Positions 16,951 to 25,029 of a stretch of DNA of 42,726 bases are shown here, in pieces. The notes under the pieces were generated by a model. It did no database searches. It was not told the origin of the DNA and saw only the letters and a list, made by a program, of their open reading frames with translations. The stretch is from Microcystis wesenbergii FACHB-1317. GTDB taxonomy: Bacteria > Cyanobacteriota > Cyanobacteriia > Cyanobacteriales > Microcystaceae. The stretch spans positions 1-42,726 of the forward strand of contig NZ_JACJQV010000204.1 of NCBI RefSeq assembly GCF_014696875.1, in the 5' to 3' direction. Each line of letters starts with the position of its first letter. The stretch's first letter is position 1. The translations under genes and the position numbers were made by a program.

Positions 16951-17766
16951 ATGTATGATTCCACTTGTAAATTTATCGCCCTGGAATATTCGAGAGATTT
17001 AGCCACTTGGTTATCAGGTAAACCTTTGGATTTAACCGAAATTAAACCCTCAGAGTTGTCGTTAGAGCCGATAAGAGCCGATGGTTTAATCTTTTTGGAG
17101 TCAGAAGAATTAATCTTACATATTGAGTTCCAAACCGACCCTAAAGAGGATATTCCCTATAGAATGCTCGATTATGCCACAAGACTCTATCGACGCTATC
17201 AAGGCCAACCTATCTATCAGGTAGTGATTTATCTAAGGAAAAGTACCTTACCCCTAGTCAGACAGAATGACTATCAACAGGGAAAAACTTATCATCAATT
17301 TGAGGTGATTAGACTATGGGAACAACCCTATCAACCCTTATTGCAAGCACCTGGACTATTGCCCTTTGCTATACTAGGTCAAGCTGAGGAGCAAGAGAAT
17401 TTACTGCGGCAAATCGCCCAAAAAATCGAACAAATCAGCGACAGTCGAGAACAAAGCAATCTGGCTGCCTCCACCGCAATTCTCGCCGGATTAGTATTAA
17501 ACAAAGACATCATTCAACAATTGTTGAGGAAGGATATTATGAAAGAATCTGTCATCTATCAGGAAATTAAAGGGGAAGGAAGACAAGAAGAAGCCATCAA
17601 TTTGCTTCTACGTCTATTAAATCGGCGTATAGGTGGCATTTCTGCCGAATTATCCGCCAATATCCAAAGTCTTTCTCTAGAAAATTTAGAAAACTTAGGA
17701 GAAGCTTTATTAGATTTCCAGTCAGTAGAGGATTTAGAACAATGGCTAGAAAATGAGCGTTTTTAA
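16951..17766 (+). CDS. Rpn-family recombination-promoting nuclease-like protein with DUF4351
   Basis: The 271-aa protein has an N-terminal PD-(D/E)XK domain of Rpn type: D44 (RADGLIFLE) and E59-F-Q61 (HIEFQTD), then YRMLDYATRLYRRY and the strand PIYQVVIYL. A linker (LRQIAQKIEQISDSREQSNL) leads to a C-terminal DUF4351 module (about 205-271: LLLRLLNRRIGGISAELSAN to LLDFQSVEDLEQWL). Rpn proteins are DNA endonucleases tied to recombination and phage defence. Codon 197 is an ATG with GAGG 9 bases upstream, just before the DUF4351 module. Its first 63 codons are duplicated at 16040 and its last 85 at 18191. Confidence 0.88.
   Translation: MYDSTCKFIALEYSRDLATWLSGKPLDLTEIKPSELSLEPIRADGLIFLESEELILHIEFQTDPKEDIPYRMLDYATRLYRRYQGQPIYQVVIYLRKSTLPLVRQNDYQQGKTYHQFEVIRLWEQPYQPLLQAPGLLPFAILGQAEEQENLLRQIAQKIEQISDSREQSNLAASTAILAGLVLNKDIIQQLLRKDIMKESVIYQEIKGEGRQEEAINLLLRLLNRRIGGISAELSANIQSLSLENLENLGEALLDFQSVEDLEQWLENERF
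17526..17541 (+). promoter_or_regulatory. Intragenic Shine-Dalgarno and ATG before the DUF4351 module
   Basis: GAGGAAGGATATTATG places GAGG nine bases ahead of in-frame ATG 17539. Translation from here would give a 75-residue protein consisting of the C-terminal module alone (17539-17766). The same arrangement recurs at 18205-18220, 41137-41152 and, as AAGGAAATTTATTATG, at 42062-42077. Confidence 0.5.
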
Positions 17767-17815
17767 CTAATTTACTGCGGTTATTTTTATTCTATTAATT
17801 CCCTCTATTATCATT

Positions 17816-18157
17816 ATGTCAGATCATCAAGCTAGTTATGCCGTCAATGCAATGTTAGGTCGATTGTATTTGAAAAATAAGGCGTTTCAGTCCCTAAGTT
17901 TTGAAGAACAACAGTCGATAGTTTTGGACATAATTAAAGAATCATTCCGTTGCGATGTCAATATCGGTGAAATTCTCAGTAATGAGTGTTTTTATGATTT
18001 TGATGATGTGGAAGAACAGAGAACGATAGCAACGATATTTCAAATTTGTTCCTACTGTGGTCAAGCATCAGCTAACGTACAAGACGATGGAGATAATTTT
18101 AGCAAAGCAGCAATTTGTTCCGCTTGTCTTGCTCAATATTTCCCCGGTGGATATTAG
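17816..18157 (+). CDS. Hypothetical protein with C-terminal Cys pairs
   Basis: The 113-aa protein is not assigned to a family. Its first two thirds are helical and acidic (FEEQQSIVLDIIKESFRCD). The C-terminal third has CSYCG and CSACL, two CxxC pairs 21 residues apart that could hold a zinc ion as a small ribbon. It sits between the Rpn-like gene and the detached copy of that gene's C-terminal module, 49 bases after the former, so it appears inserted within, or captured by, the duplication. ATG 17816 is the only reasonable start. Confidence 0.65.
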   Translation: MSDHQASYAVNAMLGRLYLKNKAFQSLSFEEQQSIVLDIIKESFRCDVNIGEILSNECFYDFDDVEEQRTIATIFQICSYCGQASANVQDDGDNFSKAAICSACLAQYFPGGY

Positions 18158-18217
18158 AGATAATTTAATCTCAACCTAGGGATAATCAATATTCAACAAT
18201 TGTTGAGGAAGGACATT

Positions 18218-18445
18218 ATGAAAGAATCTGTTATCTATCAGGAAATTAAAGAGGAAGGAAGACAAGAAGGAGCTGTCAACTTGCTTCTACGTCAATTAAA
18301 TCGGCGTATAGGTGGCATTTCTGCCGAATTATCCACCAATATCCAAAGTCTTTCTCTAGAAAATTTAGAAAACTTAGGAGAAGCTTTATTAGATTTTCAG
18401 TCAGTAGATGATTTAGAACAATGGCTAGAAAATGAGAGTTTTTAA
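18218..18445 (+). CDS. Free-standing DUF4351 module (copy of the Rpn C-terminus)
   Basis: Bases 18191-18445 repeat 17512-17766 of the Rpn-like gene with few changes. The duplicate begins just ahead of the GAGGAAGGA ribosome-binding site, so ATG 18218 gives a 75-aa protein with a complete DUF4351 segment (LLLRQLNRRIGGISAELSTN ... SLENLENLGEALLDF). A longer form from TTG 18200 is possible but less likely. The frame is fully open. It could act as a partner or inhibitor of the full-length nuclease. Confidence 0.6.
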   Translation: MKESVIYQEIKEEGRQEGAVNLLLRQLNRRIGGISAELSTNIQSLSLENLENLGEALLDFQSVDDLEQWLENESF

Positions 18446-18451
18446 CTAAAA

Positions 18452-19258
18452 TTACTGTCCAAATAAAACCGAACTATTGCCAGATCCTTGGAACAAGATC
18501 CAGGTCATCAGCAGATTAGATACAAAAATCGCTAAGAGCATAGTGACTACGGCTGCGGTAGTAGCTTGGCCGACTCCTTTAGCACCGCCATCGGTCGTTA
18601 AACCCCAATTACAGCCGATAATCGCGATTAAAGCCCCAAAAACCACCCCTTTAACCGGTCCACTCAGCACATCTCCCACACCCAGAAAACCGCGAACCGA
18701 GTCGAGAAAAACTGAATTAGCAATCCCGTATAAACTTTGGCCGACTAGCAAACCGCTACCTAAACCGATCAGCAACGCCATAACACTCAAAGCGGGAACC
18801 ATCAGACAACAGGCAATTAAACGGGGCAGCACCAGATATTCTACAGGATCGGTTTTGAGCATATAGAGTGCGTCGATCTGCTCTGTCACCTTCATGGTGC
18901 CGATTTCCGCCGCAAAAGCCGATCCTACCCGACCGGCTACCACGATCGCCATCATAATGGGACAGAGTTCCCGACCGAGAGCAAGGGCCAAAATTCCCCC
19001 CACCATACTGCCAGCACCCAAAGCTTGGAACTCCCGCGCCACTTGGATCGTAAAAATCATCCCGATCACCGCAGCCGTGATCATGGCGATAATCAGCGAG
19101 GCGGGCCCGGCTGCTACCATTTGTTCTTGGGTGACGCGCCAATCGGGTTGGCGCGTGAATAGGAAGTAAAAAACCCTGCCGGTTAATAGTACCGCTAACC
19201 AACAGCGCCGAAACCAGGAGCTTAATTCCTTGCTAAAAATTGCCAATAAATCCTTCAT
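18452..19258 (-). CDS. mlaE: MlaE-type permease of the lipid ABC transporter
   Basis: The 268-aa inner-membrane protein has five to six hydrophobic segments and family landmarks such as VAREFQALGAGSMVGGILA (cytoplasmic coupling helix with LALGRELCPIMMAIVVAGRV), GSAFAAEIGTMKVTEQIDAL and YLVLPRLIACCLMVPALSV. It would pair with MlaF at 9270 and MlaD at 10425 to move phospholipids or related lipids. ATG 19258 begins MKDLLAIFSKELSSWF and matches usual length. An upstream ATG (19318) would add 20 residues. It is convergent with the DUF4351 copy at 18445, only 6 bases apart. Confidence 0.92.
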   Translation of the reverse strand: MKDLLAIFSKELSSWFRRCWLAVLLTGRVFYFLFTRQPDWRVTQEQMVAAGPASLIIAMITAAVIGMIFTIQVAREFQALGAGSMVGGILALALGRELCPIMMAIVVAGRVGSAFAAEIGTMKVTEQIDALYMLKTDPVEYLVLPRLIACCLMVPALSVMALLIGLGSGLLVGQSLYGIANSVFLDSVRGFLGVGDVLSGPVKGVVFGALIAIIGCNWGLTTDGGAKGVGQATTAAVVTMLLAIFVSNLLMTWILFQGSGNSSVLFGQ

Positions 19259-19666
19259 GGCCCTCAAAATCGATCGGACTAGAGAAAAGTCTATCCTGTT
19301 TTGTCTTCTAACTCCCATTCCCTACCATGCTATGGATAGTGCAGAATTTTTGTACTAGACCTCTGGCAAAAATCAAAAATCTTCCGTTAGGTGAGGAGTA
19401 AGGAGCCAGTAGTCTCGGAGTCAGGAAAATTAAGAATGAGCATTAATCAATTAAATGCTCTATTTAGTGATTTTAGGCAATTTTATGCCTATTTTTCTCA
19501 TTTTTGCCCTCTCAAAAATTAATTATGGAAGAACTCTAGTATAGACCTCCTTTCCACACAGAAACCAGAAGAGCCGAATAGATCAATGAATTACTTTTCA
19601 TTCCCAGAAAAAGCGATTGATCAGATGCTTTGATCTTGTACGCACAAAAATGTATATATTGATGAT
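19259..19666. other. Intergenic stretch without a recognised gene
   Basis: About 400 AT-rich bases between mlaE and brnT, read on both strands. It contains a possible mlaE promoter region and a short repeat (GGAAGAACTCTAGTATAGACC and relatives) but no convincing reading frame, hairpin terminator or RNA gene. The brnT promoter would lie near 19640-19660 (TTGTAC ... TATATT), a weak match. Confidence 0.5.
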
Positions 19667-19954
19667 ATGGTCTTCGACTGGGACAACAATAAAAACCAAA
19701 GCAATCTCATCAAACACGGTATCAGTTTCGAGGAAGCGATCGCTATATTCGCTGATCCTTCTATCCTGACCTTTGAGGATACCCGATGCAACTATGGGGA
19801 AACGAGATTTGTTTCAATAGGGCAAATAACGCTTACAACCCAAGAAAAGAAAGCGATCATCGTAGTTATTCATACTCAAAGAAATCAAAGCATTCGTCTC
19901 ATATCAGCCAGAAAAGCCAATGAACGGGAGAGAAAACGCTATGAGCAACCCTGA
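19667..19954 (+). CDS. brnT: BrnT-family toxin (DUF497)
   Basis: The 95-aa protein starts MVFDWDNNKNQSNLIKHGIS with the diagnostic FxWDxxKxxxNxxKHGxxF pattern, followed by EEAIAIFADP and the later strand IRLISARKANERERKRYE, all typical of BrnT, a RelE-fold ribonuclease. It is followed by, and overlaps, a brnA gene. Complete length and intact motifs suggest a working toxin. The operon is expected to be autorepressed by BrnA. Confidence 0.92.
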   Translation: MVFDWDNNKNQSNLIKHGISFEEAIAIFADPSILTFEDTRCNYGETRFVSIGQITLTTQEKKAIIVVIHTQRNQSIRLISARKANERERKRYEQP

Positions 19955-20222
19955 ATTTTCCCTTGATATGCCTCTTAAAGAGCGACAAGAGAAATTTATG
20001 CAAATGTCCGATGAGAATATTGATTATTCAGATATTCCTCCCCTAGATGATGAATTTTTCAAGAATGCTAAACTGGTCAAACCAAATCCACAAACAGAGC
20101 AAATTAGTATCAGGTTGGATTCAGAAATCCTTGAGTGGTTTAGGAATCATGCTCAAGAAAAGAGCTATCACGACCTGATTAATGATGTATTACTAACCTA
20201 CGTCAAACATCAATCCCAATAG
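19941..20222 (+). CDS. brnA: BrnA-family antitoxin
   Basis: The 93-aa protein has an acidic N-terminal half with DIPPLDDEFFKNAKLVKP, the usual BrnA toxin-binding stretch, and a C-terminal ribbon-helix-helix region (EQISIRLDSEILEWFRNHAQ, then YHDLINDVLLTYV). ATG 19941 overlaps the end of brnT by 14 bases; the in-frame ATG at 19920 deeper in brnT would add seven residues. It should neutralise BrnT and repress the shared promoter. Confidence 0.9.
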   Translation: MSNPEFSLDMPLKERQEKFMQMSDENIDYSDIPPLDDEFFKNAKLVKPNPQTEQISIRLDSEILEWFRNHAQEKSYHDLINDVLLTYVKHQSQ

Positions 20223-20503
20223 CCGATTATCTGCCGAGTAAAGAACCTCGAAGAAGCGGTTATAAATGGCAATGATTACAAGCTCAATTGCAGCGTTTGC
20301 CTAAATTAACTTGTAATATGGTAATTTTTTGTTTATTTAATCTAGAATTTAGTCGTTAATGGAAAGGAATGATTTCTTTCGTCATCAACCGGTTTCTTCT
20401 TTCTTGATTGTTTGTGGTGGTCATAGCGGCTGAACTTGACAATAATCCTAATTATTATAGGCGATCGCCTAATCACTCACCACAAAACGCAATCGCCTCC
20501 TAA

Positions 20504-20725
20504 CTAATGAGAAGATAAGGGATAAGTCGGTTGATTAGGGTTTTTATTAAGGGTTTGACAATCCGCTAAGTATTGTTCAATAACAGTTTTAAAAGCCTGT
20601 TCTAGTTCATCAACGGAAAGACCATCAAAAACGATAATATCTTCTATGTTGATGACACGACCAAAAAATAAGCGATCGCTCTCGTCGTATTCAATCACAG
20701 CTTCATAGCCTTTGTATTGCATCAT
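20504..20725 (-). CDS. HicB-like antitoxin, apparently truncated and without HicA
   Basis: The 73-aa protein matches the N-terminal RNase-H-like half of HicB antitoxins (GYEAVIEYDESDRLFFGRVI, then DIIVFDGLSVDELEQAF and VIEQYLADC). HicB proteins normally continue for some 40 residues with a DNA-binding ribbon-helix-helix or HTH; here the frame ends in PLSSH soon after NPNQPTYP. No hicA gene is seen on either side. It may be an orphan remnant or a short member of the family. The roughly 280 bases to its left (20223-20503) and 225 to its right hold no other gene. Confidence 0.7.
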   Translation of the reverse strand: MMQYKGYEAVIEYDESDRLFFGRVINIEDIIVFDGLSVDELEQAFKTVIEQYLADCQTLNKNPNQPTYPLSSH

Positions 20726-20951
20726 CGTTTTTTGGCTGTTTTGTGTTCGTTGGCTAACTATAGCTTGACTGCTAACCCACTACCTTGATAGTACGAGTGT
20801 TAAAATCAATCGCAGGAGCTAAAACTGCGATCGCTGATTAATTGGTAGTTATAAAAAAATGCAATCACTATTTCAAAATCATAGGAGATAGCAATTCTAG
20901 AGATTATTATTGATCTTTAAAAATCTCATTATCTTTATCTTAAGATAAAGT

Positions 20952-22163
20952 TTAATCTACTAAATCTTCATAATTATTTACTCGCTCTCTACATAACTTA
21001 ATAAAGTTAGCAGTTTCTTCATCATGTTGCTGATAAATATTTTTTGCTTTATTCATTTGTATATCTTCGATTTTTTCTTTATTTCTTTCTCTAAGTCGGA
21101 TATATTCAATCATTAAAGCTTCAATATTTAGCTGAAAATTTTTTAGTTCTTTCATTTTTGAGAGTTCTTTTTCTGCCATTTTGCCAAGATTTTCTTGATT
21201 CATTCTATCGATAGTTTCTTTCTCAAGCAGTTTTTCATAAAGACCTTCTTTCGACAAGATTTTTACCAAAACTGGAGCAATTTCAATAATAATTAATAAC
21301 AGAGTAATTAATTTATTTGTAATAGCAATAGCAGGATCATCTTTCGATAATGCTTCTAGGGCTGAGATACGATCTAAAAGACTTCCTTCTTGCCATTCCT
21401 TTTTCTGCGGTGTCTTGATACTCAAACTTGATTGTTGTTTTTTGATTAAACTATTTTTTTCCTTGAGTAAATCTTGGATTCTACTATCCAAAAAAGTAAC
21501 ACTTTTTTCTATTGTTTCTACATTTTTTTGTCTTTCTTTTGCAATAGTACCGACACCGGGTTTACCTGTCACACCTTTACCTTCTATTTCTTCTATCGCA
21601 TCTATACGAGCTTTTTGTAAAGCGTCTGAAGCTTGATTTTTTTCTCTTGTGAGATTGTCAATCTCTTCATTGATTTTATTGATTCTTTTGACATCTGGAG
21701 TATCTTGATCTTTTCTGCTTTCTTCTCTTTCTCTTTCTCTTCTTTGTTGGCTAATTTTTTGATTGATTTCACTCTCAAACAATCTTAACTCTAGAGGTTT
21801 AGCAACGATAAAACCTAAAAGAATCGCTATGCTTAAGCGAGTGGCGGCTCCTACCCAAAATTGTAGTTTTGATGAAGACTTATTTTGACTAGCTGTAAGT
21901 ATAAAAAAGCGATCTAAGTTAAAAATTATGCTACCCCAAATAAAACCCAAAGAAATTGAAATTGTTAAAGAGCCAAAAACCGTAAAAAGTGCATAGCCTC
22001 CTGAACAAAAAGCCATTATTGCCGTGAGAATAACGGTGGTGCCGATAGACTCATATTTATACCTTTCTGTGCGGCAGCTTTCTTGAGACAAAATTTCTTG
22101 ATCTGCACCAGCAGACCAGATTAAAAGTTTTTGTAGAGAATTGAGTCGTGTTTTAGTTAGCAC
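20952..22163 (-). CDS. DUF4407 membrane protein with long coiled coil
   Basis: The 403-aa protein has two to three N-terminal transmembrane segments (about 38-60, 66-90 with GFIWGSIIFNLDRFFIL, and 105-125), a long charged coiled coil (about 135-265, rich in Glu/Lys/Arg), another hydrophobic segment near 280-300 (LITLLLIIIEIAPVLVKIL) and a helical tail. This matches DUF4407, of unknown function. It follows the SPFH-repeat gene with a gap of 70 bases on the same strand and is probably the last gene of that operon. A role as membrane anchor of the SPFH assembly is inference. Confidence 0.8.
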   Translation of the reverse strand: MLTKTRLNSLQKLLIWSAGADQEILSQESCRTERYKYESIGTTVILTAIMAFCSGGYALFTVFGSLTISISLGFIWGSIIFNLDRFFILTASQNKSSSKLQFWVGAATRLSIAILLGFIVAKPLELRLFESEINQKISQQRREREREESRKDQDTPDVKRINKINEEIDNLTREKNQASDALQKARIDAIEEIEGKGVTGKPGVGTIAKERQKNVETIEKSVTFLDSRIQDLLKEKNSLIKKQQSSLSIKTPQKKEWQEGSLLDRISALEALSKDDPAIAITNKLITLLLIIIEIAPVLVKILSKEGLYEKLLEKETIDRMNQENLGKMAEKELSKMKELKNFQLNIEALMIEYIRLRERNKEKIEDIQMNKAKNIYQQHDEETANFIKLCRERVNNYEDLVD

Positions 22164-22233
22164 TTGATTACCTTAGTTAATGGTTATACTTCTTAATTCA
22201 GAGCAAAAATAAAGGAATTAACGCTCTCTGAAT

Positions 22234-24786
22234 TTAATCATTTTCAGAAGGGGGGAGAATCTCATATTCTCGTGACATATTAATTTGCTCATTTTGTCTT
22301 TTTGATTTCAGGGAGTCTCTTAAGATTTCTAGGAACGCCATCTGCATAGCACTGGCTTCAACAATCCCTCCACCACCAGAAGTATTACCACCACCGCTAC
22401 TAGCACCAATAAACACTTCTGGAAGTTTAATTTGGGTGTTGGCGTATGCCTCAGCCCATTTCCCTTCTGATTCTAACTGAGCATAAATCGCAGGACTAAG
22501 AACCTGAACTCTTTGACGAAACTCTTCCATACGAATACCAGACTCAATTTTCTCGTCTTCGGTTTTCATGTCAGATTCTGCCCGCATCCGCTTTAACTCA
22601 AGCTCATCTTTTTCTTGTTGAATTTGTGCATCTGCTTTTGATTCCTCAAGTTTAGCTTTAGCATTAAGAGTTGCTACCTCTAAATTACTTTGAGCCTCAA
22701 CTATTTTGATTTGAGCTTTGTTTTCCTCTTGCTGTTTGATGAGAGACTGACGGGCTTGTTCAGTTAACTCTTGTTGTTTATAGTTTTCGGCTTGTTGTTG
22801 TAGAATTTGACGTTCTCTTAATAGCTCCTCCAATTCATCAGGCAAATCAATGTCTGTAATCAATGTCTGGATTGACTGTACGCCATAATCATTAAGTGCC
22901 TTTTTAATAAAATCTGCTGCATGCTTTTGAATAGCGCTTCGCTTACTAAAAAAATCAAGAGCCTCAAAATACTGAGCGGCATTCTGAAAATAAGAATTCA
23001 CTAAAGGGGCTAAAACTCTACCGACTAAATTTCTGATAGCAGGAGATTTAACAGATTTCTTATCAGTAATATTATCAAGAGCATTAGAATACTCTAGGCT
23101 CAAAGGATCAATTGCTTGAGTACCGACTTTGAGAATCATTTGTGGAGCATCTTTTGCTGCTATGCAGATAGTCTGAGTTAATTGCAACTGAAAAACAAAA
23201 CCATCTTTTGATCGAAGTTGTAATGGCTCAAGGATTTTATCATAATTATCCGCATCTTTTCCTTCCGCTTTAGACCACTCTAGGATAATCTCGTTTGTCG
23301 GAACAACATGAACACTTTGAATTCTTCTGTTTATCGGATACTTACTTGGTAGAAGGGGCTTGCGCTGTACGCCTTTTTCTCCTTCTTTTGAAAGCCGATC
23401 ATCATTTTCTGACTCGTTATCTTTGCCGACATAAGAAATAATCACCCCGACTTGCTCGGCAAGAATTTCAATCAATGGTACTTGCTCAACACAAACAAAC
23501 CAGGGATTGAGAATCCAGGAACCTTCCTGTAAAAATTCTTCCTGTAAGCCTTTATAGCCCCCAGCTTCGATAAACTTTTGGGGTTTCTGAAAATTATCAT
23601 GACCTTTAATTGTATCCCCAGCAATTACACCTTCAGGAAGAGTTTTTCCTTCAAGTGTAGTAACAATACCGATTTTGTCTTTGGCCACAGTATAAACCTT
23701 TAATTCTTCAGGGTTTACATTGTACTGAGTGGCATTAGCAGAAGTAATAACAGTCAACAAGTCAGTGTTGATCTGATAAGTCCTCGCAGGTAGAACTGCC
23801 AACTGTTTGCCACTTTCACCACCATTTTTAATAAAAGCTTCAGCATCTTCAAAATTTTGGCATTCAACAACTTTACCTAAATTCCTATCTTCGGGACGGG
23901 TTGACCCATCGGTAGCCACAACTAAACCAATTTCTCCTTGGGGAATTTTAGTGACTGAATCAATTTTAATTTCAAACAAATCAGTATTAATTTGATAGGT
24001 GCTAGGTGTTAAAAAGGCTAATTGTTTACCACTTTCTCCGCCACTATTGATAAAAGCTTGAGCATCTTGAAAATTATTGCATTCAACAACCTTACCAAAA
24101 GTTCGATTTGGAGGCAACGGCTTGCCAAAGGTAGCCCGAACCAATCCTACTTGATCCTCCGCAATGCGAATACATTTTACATTTTTTACTTTAAAGATAT
24201 TGGTATTAATCTGATAGGTATTGGCGGTTAAAATTGTCAGTTGTTTACCACTTTGACCACCATTGTCCCAAAAAGCTTGGGCATTTTGAAAATTATTGCA
24301 TTCTACAAACTTGGCAAAGGCTTGACCTGGCGGTAGAGGTTTACCATCTCTAGCTTCCACGAGTCCTACTTCGTCTTCACGGATACGAATAAAATTAACA
24401 ATCTCAACAGAGAATAGCTCAGTATTAATATAATAAGTACCATTAGTCAAAATAGCTCGTTGTTTTCCTTTTTGTCCACCATTGTCAATAAATGCCCTAG
24501 CATCTTGAAAATCGTTACACTCGACAACTTTTCCAAAGTTTTCTCCTGGAGGTAAGCTTGCCCCGTCTTTTGCATCCACTAATCCCACCTGATCAGAAGC
24601 AATCACAATTGCCTTAGCAATGCGAATTTCCACATTAGGCAAACTCAAATGCCGTCCAGGGGTAAGCACATCGGCTTGTAAACCACTTTCTCCATTGAGA
24701 GCAACTCGACGACCCGCAGGCAAGGGACGACCAAATCGTTTATAAACAATGCCTACTTCATCTTCTTTGATATTAATAAAAACCAT
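22234..24786 (-). CDS. Multi-repeat SPFH-domain protein (vault/flotillin-like layout)
   Basis: The 850-aa protein has about seven tandem units of roughly 75 residues in positions 1-508. Each follows the scheme I-x-x-D/E-x-VGLV-x-A-x-x-G-x-x-LPPG, then a V-E-C-N-x-FQDA-x-AF-x-x-GG-x-x-GKQ segment and LTxxTYxINTxLF. The last two units are more diverged. An SPFH/band-7 domain (about 509-660) is followed by a long coiled coil rich in Gln/Glu/Ala/Lys (about 665-770) and a Gly-rich tail with IGASSGGGN. No signal peptide is seen. Repeats, SPFH shoulder and helical cap in this order, and a length near 850-870 aa, resemble the eukaryotic major vault protein, which builds hollow particles. That comparison is by architecture only. 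Confidence 0.85.
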   Translation of the reverse strand: MVFINIKEDEVGIVYKRFGRPLPAGRRVALNGESGLQADVLTPGRHLSLPNVEIRIAKAIVIASDQVGLVDAKDGASLPPGENFGKVVECNDFQDARAFIDNGGQKGKQRAILTNGTYYINTELFSVEIVNFIRIREDEVGLVEARDGKPLPPGQAFAKFVECNNFQNAQAFWDNGGQSGKQLTILTANTYQINTNIFKVKNVKCIRIAEDQVGLVRATFGKPLPPNRTFGKVVECNNFQDAQAFINSGGESGKQLAFLTPSTYQINTDLFEIKIDSVTKIPQGEIGLVVATDGSTRPEDRNLGKVVECQNFEDAEAFIKNGGESGKQLAVLPARTYQINTDLLTVITSANATQYNVNPEELKVYTVAKDKIGIVTTLEGKTLPEGVIAGDTIKGHDNFQKPQKFIEAGGYKGLQEEFLQEGSWILNPWFVCVEQVPLIEILAEQVGVIISYVGKDNESENDDRLSKEGEKGVQRKPLLPSKYPINRRIQSVHVVPTNEIILEWSKAEGKDADNYDKILEPLQLRSKDGFVFQLQLTQTICIAAKDAPQMILKVGTQAIDPLSLEYSNALDNITDKKSVKSPAIRNLVGRVLAPLVNSYFQNAAQYFEALDFFSKRSAIQKHAADFIKKALNDYGVQSIQTLITDIDLPDELEELLRERQILQQQAENYKQQELTEQARQSLIKQQEENKAQIKIVEAQSNLEVATLNAKAKLEESKADAQIQQEKDELELKRMRAESDMKTEDEKIESGIRMEEFRQRVQVLSPAIYAQLESEGKWAEAYANTQIKLPEVFIGASSGGGNTSGGGGIVEASAMQMAFLEILRDSLKSKRQNEQINMSREYEILPPSEND

Positions 24787-24846
24787 TGATTTTGTCTCCT
24801 TTTGTTGTATTTTTTAAAAGTCTAAGGTTTCTGATTTTAAAAGAAC

Positions 24847-25018
24847 TCACATCTCCTCTGTGTCTCTAAAGAAAAATAAGCTCATTAATTCTTTATTTTT
24901 TTCGATATTGATGTGATAACGCTCACACCACTCAATAATCTCAGAAGTGGCTTTTTCTTTTTTTTGCTTCGACTAGACCAATTTTACCCGACGGAATTTC
25001 AATTATATCAAAAGACAT
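24847..25018 (-). pseudogene. Small SPFH-repeat-like ORF frameshifted at an A8 tract
   Basis: A strong ribosome binding site (GGAGGTG) precedes ATG 25018. The product begins MSFDIIEIPSGKIGLVEAK, like the first strand of the repeats in the 850-aa protein, but at eight consecutive A (24958-24965 on the minus strand) it runs to a stop at 24941 after 25 residues. With seven A the frame would continue EKATSEIIEWCERYHINIEK to 24847 (56 aa). Either a real short protein, a slippage product, or a decayed gene. Confidence 0.45.
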
Positions 25019-25029
25019 TTTTCACCTCC

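Larger units (their letters stand above)
15197..17138 (+). repeat. Tandem duplication of WD40 tail + Uma2 + Rpn 5' end
   Basis: Unit A is 15197-16227 and unit B 16228-17138. Each has the WD40 3' end, the Uma2 gene and the first 189 bases of the Rpn-like gene. Outside a short patch inside Uma2 and the MITE-like insert in unit A, the two units are nearly identical, so the event is recent. The junction joins CCAAACCGAC to ATCTTAAG with little homology. Confidence 0.93.

Noticed and set aside
18756-19202. Minus-strand 148-aa frame inside mlaE
   Set aside because: Overlaps the clearly conserved MlaE frame and has a composition typical of an out-of-frame reading.
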